Below are positions 20,442-30,903 of a DNA stretch of 64,000 nucleotides, in pieces. The notes below the pieces were generated by a model. The model saw only the letters and a program-made list of their open reading frames with translations. It searched no databases and was not told the DNA's origin. Origin of the DNA: Betaproteobacteria bacterium SCN1 (lineage in GTDB: Bacteria > Pseudomonadota > Gammaproteobacteria > Burkholderiales > Thiobacillaceae); the NCBI GenBank assembly GCA_008923315.1, contig WBSF01000008.1:186001-250000 (forward strand), written 5' to 3'. The position numbers and the translations under genes were made by a program. Position 1 is the stretch's first letter; each line of letters begins with the position of its first letter.

Positions 20442-21266
20442 TCAGATGCCCCGCAGCAATTCGTTGATGCCCACTTTGGACAGCGTCTTCTCGTCGACCT
20501 TCTTCACGATGACGGCGCAGTAGAGGCTGTATTTGCCGTCCTTGGAGGGCAGGTTGCCGGATACCACCACCGAACCGGCGGGCACGCGGCCGAAGTGGAC
20601 TTCGCCGGTCTCGCGGTCGTAGATCTTGGTCGACTGGCCGATGTAGACGCCCATCGAGATCACGCAGTTGTCCTCGACGATCACGCCTTCCACCACCTCG
20701 GAACGCGCGCCGATGAAGCAGTTGTCGCCGATGATGGTGGGATTGGCCTGCACCGGCTCCAGCACGCCGCCGATGCCGACGCCGCCTGACAGATGCACGT
20801 TCTTGCCGATCTGCGCGCAGGAGCCGACCGTGGCCCAGGTATCCACCATCGCGCCTTCGTCGACGTAGGCGCCGATGTTCACGTAGGACGGCATCAGCAC
20901 CACGTTCTTCGCGATGTACGAGCCCTTGCGCGCGGCCGCCGGCGGCACCACGCGGAAGCCGCCTTCGCGGAAATCCCTGGAATTGAAATCGGCGAACTTG
21001 CTGGGCACCTTGTCGTAGTAATTGGTGTAGCCGCCTTTCACGAATTGGTTGTCTTCCATGCGGAAGGACAGCAACACGGCCTTCTTCACCCACTGGTGCG
21101 TCGTCCAGTTCTGTCCGTCGGTGCGCTCTGCCACGCGCAGCTGGCCCATGTCGAGCAGATCGATGACGGCCATGACGGCATCCTTCACCCGGGGATCGAC
21201 ATTGCGCGGCGTGATGTCGGCGCGGCGTTCGAAAGCGTCTTCGATGATGGGCTGGAGTTCTTGCAT
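20442..21266 (-). CDS. dapD: Tetrahydrodipicolinate N-succinyltransferase
   Basis: DapD adds succinyl from succinyl-CoA to tetrahydrodipicolinate, the committed step of the succinylase branch of lysine/DAP synthesis. The 274-residue protein has a helical N-terminus ([20 protein letters not shown]) and a left-handed beta-helix of hexapeptide repeats ([23 protein letters not shown] and onward). Its partner dapC lies just upstream on the same strand with one small gene between. Confidence 0.97.
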   Translation of the reverse strand: MQELQPIIEDAFERRADITPRNVDPRVKDAVMAVIDLLDMGQLRVAERTDGQNWTTHQWVKKAVLLSFRMEDNQFVKGGYTNYYDKVPSKFADFNSRDFREGGFRVVPPAAARKGSYIAKNVVLMPSYVNIGAYVDEGAMVDTWATVGSCAQIGKNVHLSGGVGIGGVLEPVQANPTIIGDNCFIGARSEVVEGVIVEDNCVISMGVYIGQSTKIYDRETGEVHFGRVPAGSVVVSGNLPSKDGKYSLYCAVIVKKVDEKTLSKVGINELLRGI

Positions 21267-21298
21267 CTTGCGTATACCGTGTGGAAAGAAAAAGGGAT

Positions 21299-21571
21299 TC
21301 AGCGGATGGGGCAGAATTCGGTGTCGAGTGGCGTCCAGACCAGCTCCGCGATGTCAGGGTGCGATTGTAAGGCCTCGACCGCCTTTTCGATGCGCCAGGC
21401 CGGTTCGTTGTGGCCGGACAGGAGATGGACGCGGCCGGTTTCGTCGACTTCGTAAGTGACGAAGCGCACGCCTTCGCGGGCCAGGATGCCCTGCACTGCG
21501 TAGTCGATCTCGGCCGGCGTGGCAGCCTGGGCGGGCATCGACAGCAACGTGGCGAGAAGGAGTGCGCGCAT
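21299..21571 (-). CDS. Small secreted protein of unknown function
   Basis: The 90-residue protein has a signal peptide ([16 protein letters not shown], cleavage after about 16). The mature part, [22 protein letters not shown] then [25 protein letters not shown], has a beta-alpha layout loosely like BON or PepSY domains, but I cannot assign a family. It lies 8 bp after dapC and 32 bp before dapD, inside the DAP unit, which suggests co-transcription rather than function. Confidence 0.7.
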   Translation of the reverse strand: MRALLLATLLSMPAQAATPAEIDYAVQGILAREGVRFVTYEVDETGRVHLLSGHNEPAWRIEKAVEALQSHPDIAELVWTPLDTEFCPIR

Positions 21572-21579
21572 CGCCCGGC

Positions 21580-22767
21580 TCAGCTCAGGAAATCGACGAT
21601 CCGGTGCGCCGCCTCGATGCACTGCGCCTCGCCATCCACCAGCGCGATGCGGACGAAACCGCGGCCGGGGTTTTCCATGCCGGCATCGCGCGCAAGAAAA
21701 CTGCCGGGCAGCACCGTGACGTGCCGTTTTTCGTAGAGACCATGTGCAAAGGCTGCATCGTCCCCGCCGGGCACCTTCGCCCACAGGTAGAACGCGGCGT
21801 CCGGGGCCTGGAATTCGAGCACGGGCGCGAGCAGCGGCATGACGGCGGCGAACTTGGTCGCATACTGGCGGCGGTTCTCCACCACGTGCGATTCATCGTT
21901 CCAGGCCGCGGTGCTGGCGACCTGCACCGCAGGTCCCATCGCGCTGCCGTGATAGGTACGGTAAAGCAGGAAGGCTTTCATCAGCGCCGCGTCGCCGGCG
22001 ACGAAGCCGGAGCGCAGGCCGGGCACATTGGAGCGCTTGGACAGGGAATTGAACACGACCAGATTGCGGAAGCTCCGGCCGAGCCGGTGCGCAGCAGTGA
22101 GCGCACCCAGCGGCGGCGCGCCTTCCTCGAAGTAGATCTCCGAATAGCATTCGTCGGCGCAGATGACGAAACCGTGACGGTCCGACAGTTCGAAGATTTC
22201 GCGCCAGTCGTCCAGCGTCATGACCTTGCCGGTCGGGTTGCCTGGGCTGCAGACGTAAACGAGGTTCACCTGTTCCCAGAGATCGTCCGGCACGCGCGAC
22301 CAGTCCATGCGGAAGCCGTTGTCGGGCGTGGTGTTGAGGAAGAAGGGACGGGCACCGGCCAGCAGCGCCGCACCCTCGTAGATCTGGTAGAAGGGGTTGG
22401 GCGAGAGCACCACGCGGCGGCCATGCCGGCTGGAATCCACACTGGCCTGGGCGAAGGCGAACAGCGCTTCGCGGGAGCCGTTGACCGGCAGGATTTCGCT
22501 TGCAGGATCGAGTGCGACGCCATAACGGCGGCCGACCCAGGCCGCGATCGTCTCGCGCAGCGCATCCGATCCCTGGGTGACCGGATAGCTCGACAGCCCG
22601 TCCAGGCCGGCGATGAGCGCGTCCTTGATGAACGAAGGTGTCGGATGTTTCGGTTCGCCGATCGACAGGTTGATCGGTTTCAGCGACGGGTCGGGCGCGA
22701 CATCGGCGAAGAGCGCGCGCAGGCGCTGGAAGGGGTAGGGCTGAAGCTGATCGAGGCGGGGGTTCAT
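21580..22767 (-). CDS. dapC: N-succinyldiaminopimelate aminotransferase DapC
   Basis: DapC is a PLP class I aminotransferase acting one step after DapD. With the start at 22767 (MNPRLDQLQPYPFQRLRAL) it has 395 residues, the usual DapC size; an in-frame ATG at 22797 is possible. Key segments are INLSIGEPKHPTP, CSPGNPTGKV, CADECYSEIYF and the PLP lysine in NSLSKRSNVPGLRSGF. Together with dapD this gives the succinylase route; dapE is not in the window. Confidence 0.93.
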   Translation of the reverse strand: MNPRLDQLQPYPFQRLRALFADVAPDPSLKPINLSIGEPKHPTPSFIKDALIAGLDGLSSYPVTQGSDALRETIAAWVGRRYGVALDPASEILPVNGSREALFAFAQASVDSSRHGRRVVLSPNPFYQIYEGAALLAGARPFFLNTTPDNGFRMDWSRVPDDLWEQVNLVYVCSPGNPTGKVMTLDDWREIFELSDRHGFVICADECYSEIYFEEGAPPLGALTAAHRLGRSFRNLVVFNSLSKRSNVPGLRSGFVAGDAALMKAFLLYRTYHGSAMGPAVQVASTAAWNDESHVVENRRQYATKFAAVMPLLAPVLEFQAPDAAFYLWAKVPGGDDAAFAHGLYEKRHVTVLPGSFLARDAGMENPGRGFVRIALVDGEAQCIEAAHRIVDFLS

Positions 22768-22907
22768 CGCGGTCGGAACAGGGAGCAACCATGGCATTAT
22801 CCTAGAAACCACTGCCGGCCGCTTGTCCGGGCAACGAACACCGAAATGAACGCTGGATTTCCCATCCCCGGCCCCGCGTTGCCACGCGGCCGGACTTTGA
22901 CATCGCA

Positions 22908-23804
22908 ATGCCCGTGTCCCGTCTGAAACGCCCCCTGGCGATCGCCAGCCTCGTCTATGCCGCCACCCTGTGGGGCCTGGTCTGGTACCCCTATCGTCTG
23001 CTGGGCGAAGCCGGTGTCGGCGGGATCGTGTCGAGCTTCTTTTCCTACGCTGTGCCGCTACTCCTCCTCGGCTGGCTGCACGGCCGCGCCGTGGCGGCCG
23101 CGCGGCCGCGCTGGACCTGGCTGGCCGCGATGGGCCTGGCCGCCGGCTGGACCAACCTTGCCTACGTGCTCGCCGTGCTCGAAGGCGAAGTGGTGCGGGT
23201 TCTGCTGCTGTTCTATCTTGCGCCGCTGTGGACGGTGTTGTTCGCGCGCCTGCTGCTGCGCGAACAACTCAACCGTGCAGGCTGGGCGGTGATGGGCCTG
23301 GCCGCCGGCGGCGCCATTGTCATGCTCTGGCAACCGGGCGACTGGCCGCTGCCGGCCAACCGCGCGGAATGGCTGGGCCTGTCGGCCGGATTCATGTTCG
23401 CGGCGAGTAACGTCATCAGCCGCCACCTCGAAGGCGTGGCGGCAGGTGCGAAATCGACCGCCGTGTGGGCGGGCGTTACCGTTCTGACCCTCGCCGGGCT
23501 GGCGCTCAACCCCGCCGAACTCGACTTCGCCGCGTCGGCCGGGGCGGCGACCTGGGGGCTGCTGATCGGTGTTGCGCTGCTGATCGGGAGCATGACCTAT
23601 GCCGTACAGTACGGCCTGGCTTTCGTGCCGGCCAACCAGGCGATCGTGATTTTCCTGTTCGAGCTGGTCGTCGCTGCGGTGTCCGCCTATTTCCTGTCCG
23701 ATGAACGCATGGGCGCGCAGGAGTGGGCCGGCGCCGCCATGATCATTACTGCAAGCCTGTTTTCCGGGCATATGGAAGACAGGCGGGAGGACACGCATGT
23801 CTGA
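22908..23804 (+). CDS. EamA/DMT-family transporter
   Basis: The 298-residue inner-membrane protein has about ten helices in two EamA repeats. The N-terminal repeat starts AIASLVYAATLWGLVWYPYR and ends at the APLWTVLFARLLLREQL motif; the C-terminal repeat ends with NQAIVIFLFELVVAAVSAYF. DMT transporters export metabolites or amino acids; the substrate is unknown. It is divergent from dapC across 140 bp. Its stop overlaps the VOC gene by 8 bp. Confidence 0.9.
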   Translation: MPVSRLKRPLAIASLVYAATLWGLVWYPYRLLGEAGVGGIVSSFFSYAVPLLLLGWLHGRAVAAARPRWTWLAAMGLAAGWTNLAYVLAVLEGEVVRVLLLFYLAPLWTVLFARLLLREQLNRAGWAVMGLAAGGAIVMLWQPGDWPLPANRAEWLGLSAGFMFAASNVISRHLEGVAAGAKSTAVWAGVTVLTLAGLALNPAELDFAASAGAATWGLLIGVALLIGSMTYAVQYGLAFVPANQAIVIFLFELVVAAVSAYFLSDERMGAQEWAGAAMIITASLFSGHMEDRREDTHV

Positions 23805-24171
23805 CATATCGGGGCTGCTGCATGCCGGCCTGCTGGTCGACGATCTCGACCGCGCGCGGCGATTCTACGAGACCGTGCTCGGTCTTGCGTCGTGTCCACG
23901 CCCGGCGCTGCCATATCCCGGGGCCTGGTACGACCTCGGCAGCGGCCGGCAACTGCATCTGATGAATCTGCCCAATCCCGATGCCGGCGCGACGCGTCCC
24001 GAGCACGGCGGTCGCGATCGCCACATCGCGCTGGGCGTACGGGCCATGGCCGTATTGCAGGCGCGTCTCGACGCCGCGGGCGTGGCCTACACCGTCAGCC
24101 GATCCGGACGGGCGGCCCTGTTCTGTCGCGACCCGGACGGCAATACCCTGGAGTTCGTCGAAACGGCTTGA
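23797..24171 (+). CDS. VOC (glyoxalase/dioxygenase fold) protein
   Basis: The 124-residue protein is one VOC module: LLHAGLLVDDLDRARRFYETVLGL at the start with the conserved His/Asp, YDLGSGRQLHLMNLP, RDRHIALGV and the C-terminal FCRDPDGNTLEFVE. Metal ligands typical of the family (His, His, Glu) are present. Members include glyoxalase I, fosfomycin-resistance and dioxygenase proteins; the substrate is not predictable. It overlaps the EamA gene end, so the two are co-transcribed. Confidence 0.9.
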   Translation: MSDISGLLHAGLLVDDLDRARRFYETVLGLASCPRPALPYPGAWYDLGSGRQLHLMNLPNPDAGATRPEHGGRDRHIALGVRAMAVLQARLDAAGVAYTVSRSGRAALFCRDPDGNTLEFVETA

Positions 24172-24202
24172 GCGGGTCGGTTTTCGCGCCTGCGAGGCGT
24201 CG

Positions 24203-25468
24203 TCACCCTTGATCGAACAGTCGCGCTCCGTCGCGCGCCAGCCGTGCCGCGCCGTAGGCGGCTTCGGCCTGTACTGCGCGGTTGACGGGCACGGCCATCC
24301 GGCGCTGCCGGATGGCCGTCCAGGCCGGATTGGCCGCGCCGCCGCCGGCCGTTTCCACCCGTTGCAGCGGCGTGGCACCCAGATCGGCGAGCAGGGCGTA
24401 GCCGCGCGCCTCGATGCGCGCCAGGCTTTCCAGCAGGCCATGCAGGAATTCGGCATCGTCGGACGGACGCGGTGTGAAACGCGGGGCCAGCGCAGGGTCG
24501 CAGACCGGAAAGCGCTCGCCCGGCTTTGGCAGGGGCAGATAGTCGAGCGGGCTTTCCACGGCCGGGTCGAGGCGTTCCGAGAGCTGCGCCAGCCGGCGGT
24601 CGTCGAAGAATTGCTTCAGCGCGGCCCCGCCGGCGTTGGAGGCGCCGCCCGCCAGCCAGCGCGTGCCGAACCAGTGCGAATACACACCGTGTTTGACCGA
24701 CTCCACCCGGGTATCGGACAGCAGCTTCAGCACCAGCGTGCTGCCGAGCGAGGTGACTGCCTCGCCGCTCTCGCGCACGCCGGCCGCGAGAAAAGCGGCG
24801 ATGGAATCGGTGGTGCCGGCGCGGACCAGGCAACCCGGGTTCACGCCCAGGTAGCGCGCGCGTGGGCGCGACACGGTGGCGAGCGCCGCGCCGGGCGGGA
24901 CAGGCACCGGCAGATAGTCGATATCGGCCAGAAACTCGACCCAGGCCGGCCACTGCAGCGTGTCGAGGTCGAGCCCGAGCTTCAACGCGTTGTGGTAGTC
25001 GGTCATGCCCACGCGGCCGGAGAGCAGGCCGGCCAGCCAGTCGGCCTGGTTGAGGTAGAGCCGCGCACCGGTAAGGCCCAGGCGCTGCTTCAGCCACAGC
25101 ATCTTGGCCAGCCCCGATGTCACGGCCGCCGCCGGGTGGCCGGGTGGGGCGGTTTTCGCAATGCGTGCCGCTTCCTCGGTGGCGCGGTCGTCGTCGTAGA
25201 GCAGGGGCGGGTGACGCGGATCGAGCGCCTCGTCGCAGGCGAGGAGCGTGCCCGAGGTGCCGTCGAGCGCGATGTCGGACAGTTGCGTGCGGATCGCCGG
25301 CGGCAGGGCGGCGATCAGATCCCACAGCGCCTCGCGCCAGATACCCGCGCGCTCGTAGTCTTCCAGCCTGCCGAAGGCGCGGCGGTCTTCGTGCACGACC
25401 GCCCCCGGGGTATCGATCACGCAGGCGCGCGCACCGGAAGTTCCGAAGTCGATTCCGAGAAAATACAA
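24203..25468 (-). CDS. FGGY-family sugar kinase (ribulokinase/xylulokinase-like)
   Basis: The 421-residue protein has the FGGY N-domain GIDFGTSGARACVIDTPG, ALDGTSGTLLACD, NQADWLAGLLSG and a C-domain with GSTLVLKLLS and PLDYLPLPKPGERFPV. The compact size and sequence style recall D-ribulose kinases of cyanobacteria and plants more than 490-residue xylulokinases, but substrate assignment is inference. It is followed on the same strand by nothing related; queF is 4 bp upstream. Confidence 0.88.
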   Translation of the reverse strand: MYFLGIDFGTSGARACVIDTPGAVVHEDRRAFGRLEDYERAGIWREALWDLIAALPPAIRTQLSDIALDGTSGTLLACDEALDPRHPPLLYDDDRATEEAARIAKTAPPGHPAAAVTSGLAKMLWLKQRLGLTGARLYLNQADWLAGLLSGRVGMTDYHNALKLGLDLDTLQWPAWVEFLADIDYLPVPVPPGAALATVSRPRARYLGVNPGCLVRAGTTDSIAAFLAAGVRESGEAVTSLGSTLVLKLLSDTRVESVKHGVYSHWFGTRWLAGGASNAGGAALKQFFDDRRLAQLSERLDPAVESPLDYLPLPKPGERFPVCDPALAPRFTPRPSDDAEFLHGLLESLARIEARGYALLADLGATPLQRVETAGGGAANPAWTAIRQRRMAVPVNRAVQAEAAYGAARLARDGARLFDQG

Positions 25469-25472
25469 TTGC

Positions 25473-25892
25473 TTATCCGCGTGTATTCGATTGATGCTCG
25501 AATTGCATCAGGTCCACGCGCGGCGCCGGCTGCCAGCCTTTCTTGCGGTGTTCGGCAATCACGTTGGTGAAGATGCCGCCGCGCACGTAGAACTTGGCGG
25601 TGAGCCGCATGAAGCGCGGCTTGGTCGCCTTCACCAGATCGTCGAGGATGCGGTTGGTGACGTCTTCGTGGAAATGGCCTTCCTCGCGGAAGCTCCACAT
25701 GTAAAGCTTCAGACTCTTGAGCTCGACGCACAACTTGTCCGGAATGTAGTCAAGGACGAGCGTGGCGAAATCCGGTTGTCCGGTCTTGGGGCAAAGGCAC
25801 GTGAATTCAGGAACTTCCATGTGAATGTGAAAGTCACGCCCCGGCTTGGGGTTGGGAAAGGTTTCGAGGGTTTTACTGGCTTGGGAGGGCAT
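25473..25892 (-). CDS. queF: NADPH-dependent preQ0 reductase QueF
   Basis: QueF reduces 7-cyano-7-deazaguanine to preQ1 for queuosine. This is the short (type I) form, 139 residues from the ATG at 25892, or 149 from 25922. Motifs are [16 protein letters not shown] with the thioimide-forming Cys, [21 protein letters not shown] with the substrate Glu and NADPH-binding residues. It is divergent from smc, with the two starts about 95 bp apart. Confidence 0.95.
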   Translation of the reverse strand: MPSQASKTLETFPNPKPGRDFHIHMEVPEFTCLCPKTGQPDFATLVLDYIPDKLCVELKSLKLYMWSFREEGHFHEDVTNRILDDLVKATKPRFMRLTAKFYVRGGIFTNVIAEHRKKGWQPAPRVDLMQFEHQSNTRG

Positions 25893-25987
25893 GGAATCGC
25901 TCGGTGTAGAATGCGCCGACAAGAAAAGAAGCGCCGCAAGGCGCCCGTTGGATGTCCGCCATTATATAAAGCCTCAGGTTCACTGTT

Positions 25988-28900
25988 TTGCGACTGACAC
26001 ACATCAAACTCGCCGGCTTCAAGAGTTTCGTCGACCCCACCGTCATCCCCGTGCCTGCCCAGCTCACCGGCGTGGTCGGCCCCAACGGCTGCGGCAAGTC
26101 CAACGTCATCGATGCCGTGCGCTGGGTGCTCGGCGAATCCTCGGCCAAGCACCTGCGCGGCGAGACCATGCAGGACGTGATCTTCAACGGCTCGGGCACG
26201 CGCAAACCGGCCTCGCGCGCCTCGGTGGAGCTGCTGTTCAACAACGAACTCGGCCGCGCCGCCGGCCAGTGGTCGCAATACGCCGAGATTGCGGTCAAGC
26301 GCGTACTCGACCGCAACGGCGACTCCACCTATTACATCAACACCATGCGCGTGCGCCGACGCGACGTCGCCGATCTTTTCCTCGGCACCGGCGTCGGGGC
26401 GCGGGCCTATGCCATCATCGAACAGGGCATGATCACCAAGCTGATCGAGGCCAAGCCCGAGGAACTGCGCGGCTACCTGGAAGAGGCCGCCGGCGTGTCC
26501 AAGTACAAGGAACGCCGCAAGGAAACCGAAGCCCGGCTCCGGGACGCCCGCGACAACCTCAACCGCGTCGAGGACATCCGGCGTGAACTGGGCAGCCAGA
26601 TCGAAAAACTCACCGCACAGGCCGAGGTGGCGCAGCGTTACCGCGGTCTTCAGGACGAGCTGACCCTGTCGCAGCACCGGCTCTGGTACGCGAAAAAGCA
26701 CGACGCCGCCCAGCAGCGTACGCGCATCGACCGCGATCTTGCCGAAGCGCAGAACCGGCTGGATGCCGAAACCGCGCGGCTCCGCCACATCGAATCCAGC
26801 CTCGAAACCGCGCGCCAGCAGCAGTTTGCCGGACAGGACACGCTGAATACCGTGCAGGCGAGCTATTACCAGGCGCAATCCGAGGTTGCGCGCATCGAAC
26901 AGACGATGGCGCATCAGAACGCCACCCGCGAGCGCCTCTACCGCCAGGTACAGGATCTGGGGACGCGCCTTGAGGCCCAGCAGGCCCGCCAGGCCGAAAC
27001 CGCAATGCAATTGGCCGAAGTGGAGATGCAGGCTCCCGGCCTCGCCGCCGCCCGGGACGAGGCCGAGGCCGCCGCGCGCGAGGCGAGCGACAGCACCCTG
27101 CCGGAAAAGGAAGCCCTGCTGCGGGACGCGCAACAGGGCGTCGGCGAGGCCCAGCGCGCCGTATCCGAGATCGAGCGCGCGCGCCAGGTGGACGAAAACA
27201 GCCTCGGCCACACCCGCCGGCAGATCGAGCAGCTCGACGCGCGCGCGCGCCGGCTGGAGCAGGAACAGGCGCATCTGCCGCGTCCGGACGCCGGAGGGCT
27301 CGCGCAGAAACAGACCGAAACGGACGAACTGGCGCAGGCGCTCGCGGCCGCCCAGACGAAACTGAAGGAAGCCGAGGCCGAGCTGCCCGAACTCGACGCG
27401 GCGCGCGGCCAGCATCAGCGCGCACTGGAAGAGGCGCGCAAATCGCTGCATCAGACCGAGGCCGAGCTTGCCGCGCTGAAGAAACTGCAGGAATCGCTGA
27501 AGGCCGACGAAAAGCTCGGTGCCTGGCTGGCCCGCCATAAGCTGGATCACGCCGCCCGGCTGTGGGAAGGCCTCGCCGTCGCGCCCGGCTGGGAAGCAGC
27601 GGTCGAAGCCGTGCTGCGCGAGCGGCTGCAGGCGGTGGCCGCCGCCTCCGACGCAGACGGCTTCGCCGATGCCCCGCCCGCGCGGCTGACCCTGTGGACC
27701 GCCCAGGCCGGCGCGGCCTCGACGCCGCCGGCCGACGCGCTGGCCAGCAAGATCCGCTGCGACGACCTCAACGCCCGCGCTGCGCTCGACGACTGGCTGG
27801 CCGGCGTCCACTGGGCCGACGACGTCGACGCGGCGCGCGCGCGCGCCGCGCATCTCGTCGCCGGCGAATGCGTGGTCACGCCGCAGGGGCACGTCTTCAC
27901 GCCGCACAGTGTGACTTTCCATGGCCCGCACACGGCGGTCGAAGGCATCCTCGCGCGCGGCCGCGAAATGGAACTGCTGGCCGAGACCGCCGCCAGCCTG
28001 CGCGAAGCCGTCGCACAGGGCGAGGCGGAGACCGCGGCTGCGCAATCGGCCTACGCCGGGCGGCAGCGCGAAATCCAGGCGTTGCGCGCGCAGACCGGCC
28101 AGACCCAGAGCCGCCACCACACGGCGCAGATGGAATTGCTGCGCCTGCAACAGGCGGTCGAGCGGGTACAGAACCGCACCAGCCAGATCGCGGCCGAACT
28201 CGAAGAAACCGCGCAGCAGCAACTGGCCGAGCAGGCTTCGGCCGAGTCGCTGGAAATGCGCCTCCGAACCTACCGCGAACAGGACGAAACCGCGCGCGAG
28301 GCACTCTACGCCGCACGCCAGCAGCGCGATCAGGCCGACCGGGCCGTGTTCGAGGCGCGTGAACTGCAGCGCACGATGGAACGCCGCCAGCAGGAGGCCG
28401 GTTTTGCGCTCGCCACCTGCACCCACCGCATCGCGGAGCTGCAATCGACGTGCGCGCGCATCGAACAGGAGATCGCCGAGGACGGCACGCGACTGGCCGC
28501 CGCGCGCGAAGAACTTGCCCACCTGCCCGCCGATGCGCTGGACGAAGCCCTGCAGGCCGCAGTCGCCGCGCGCGCCGAAGCCGAAGCCGTACTGGCAGCG
28601 GCACGCGACGCCCTCGAAGGCCTTACCGCCGACCTGCGCGGCCAGGACGAGGCGCGTCTTGCCTGCGAGCACAGTCTCGAACCGCTGCGCCGCAGCATCG
28701 AACAGCTGAAACTCAAGGATCAGGAAGCCATGCTGATGCAGTCGCAGTTCGAACTGCAACTGCGTGAGGCCGAAGCAGACGAGGCCAGCCTGGAATCCGG
28801 TTTTGCGGACAGTCCCAAGCCGGCCCAGCTGCAGGGGGCGATCACGCGCCTGCAGAACGAGATCGCCGCGCTCGGCGCGGTCAATCTCGCAGCGCTGGAC

Positions 28901-29488
28901 GAACTCACGCAGGCCAGCGAACGCAGCGAATACCTTGCCGCGCAGTGCGCCGACCTCACCGAAGCCGTGACCACGCTGGAAGACGCGATCCACAAGATCG
29001 ACCAGGAATCGCGGGCGCGGCTGAAGGACACCTTCGATACCGTGAACCGGCACATGGGCGAGCTGTTCCCGCGCCTGTTCGGCGGTGGTCAGGCGAAGCT
29101 CATCCTCACCGGCGAGGAGCTGCTGGACTCCGGCGTGCAGGTGTTCGCCCAGCCGCCGGGCAAGAAGAACGCGTCCATCCACGTCCTCTCGGGCGGCGAG
29201 AAGACGCTGACCGCCCTGAGTCTGGTATTCGCCATGTTCAAGCTCAATCCGGCGCCGTTCTGCCTGCTGGACGAGGTGGACGCGCCGCTCGACGACGCCA
29301 ACACCGATCGCTACTGCAACCTGGTCAAGGCGATGTCCGACCAGACGCAGTTCCTCTTCATCACCCACAACCGCGTCACCATGGAAATGGCCCAGCATCT
29401 GGCAGGCGTGACCATGCAGGAACCCGGCGTATCGCGCATCGTCGCAGTGGACGTGGAAGAGGCGGTGGGCATGGTCGAAGCGGCGTAA
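25988..29488 (+). CDS. smc: Chromosome segregation ATPase SMC
   Basis: SMC forms the ring of the bacterial condensin with ScpA and ScpB, whose genes lie at 59,162-60,698. The 1,166-residue protein starts with TTG (MRLTHIKLAGFKSFVDPT). Walker A GPNGCGKSN is near residue 35; long Gln/Ala/Glu-rich coiled coils flank a hinge (about 510-650, with a GTLVTPQGH-like TPQGHVFTPHS); the C-terminal head carries signature LSGGEKTLTALSL and Walker B LLDEVDAPLDDAN. No in-frame ATG nearby gives the conserved N-terminus, so TTG is well supported. Confidence 0.97.
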   Translation: MRLTHIKLAGFKSFVDPTVIPVPAQLTGVVGPNGCGKSNVIDAVRWVLGESSAKHLRGETMQDVIFNGSGTRKPASRASVELLFNNELGRAAGQWSQYAEIAVKRVLDRNGDSTYYINTMRVRRRDVADLFLGTGVGARAYAIIEQGMITKLIEAKPEELRGYLEEAAGVSKYKERRKETEARLRDARDNLNRVEDIRRELGSQIEKLTAQAEVAQRYRGLQDELTLSQHRLWYAKKHDAAQQRTRIDRDLAEAQNRLDAETARLRHIESSLETARQQQFAGQDTLNTVQASYYQAQSEVARIEQTMAHQNATRERLYRQVQDLGTRLEAQQARQAETAMQLAEVEMQAPGLAAARDEAEAAAREASDSTLPEKEALLRDAQQGVGEAQRAVSEIERARQVDENSLGHTRRQIEQLDARARRLEQEQAHLPRPDAGGLAQKQTETDELAQALAAAQTKLKEAEAELPELDAARGQHQRALEEARKSLHQTEAELAALKKLQESLKADEKLGAWLARHKLDHAARLWEGLAVAPGWEAAVEAVLRERLQAVAAASDADGFADAPPARLTLWTAQAGAASTPPADALASKIRCDDLNARAALDDWLAGVHWADDVDAARARAAHLVAGECVVTPQGHVFTPHSVTFHGPHTAVEGILARGREMELLAETAASLREAVAQGEAETAAAQSAYAGRQREIQALRAQTGQTQSRHHTAQMELLRLQQAVERVQNRTSQIAAELEETAQQQLAEQASAESLEMRLRTYREQDETAREALYAARQQRDQADRAVFEARELQRTMERRQQEAGFALATCTHRIAELQSTCARIEQEIAEDGTRLAAAREELAHLPADALDEALQAAVAARAEAEAVLAAARDALEGLTADLRGQDEARLACEHSLEPLRRSIEQLKLKDQEAMLMQSQFELQLREAEADEASLESGFADSPKPAQLQGAITRLQNEIAALGAVNLAALDELTQASERSEYLAAQCADLTEAVTTLEDAIHKIDQESRARLKDTFDTVNRHMGELFPRLFGGGQAKLILTGEELLDSGVQVFAQPPGKKNASIHVLSGGEKTLTALSLVFAMFKLNPAPFCLLDEVDAPLDDANTDRYCNLVKAMSDQTQFLFITHNRVTMEMAQHLAGVTMQEPGVSRIVAVDVEEAVGMVEAA

Positions 29489-29509
29489 TTTCGCGCGCCC
29501 CTAGCCTGA

Positions 29510-30883
<1,374 letters not shown>

Positions 30884-30903
30884 CACGGTCAGGGCATCGG
30901 CGC

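Noticed and set aside
27800-28800. Long opposite-strand open frames across smc
   Set aside because: They are high-G+C shadows of smc; the smc domains fit completely.
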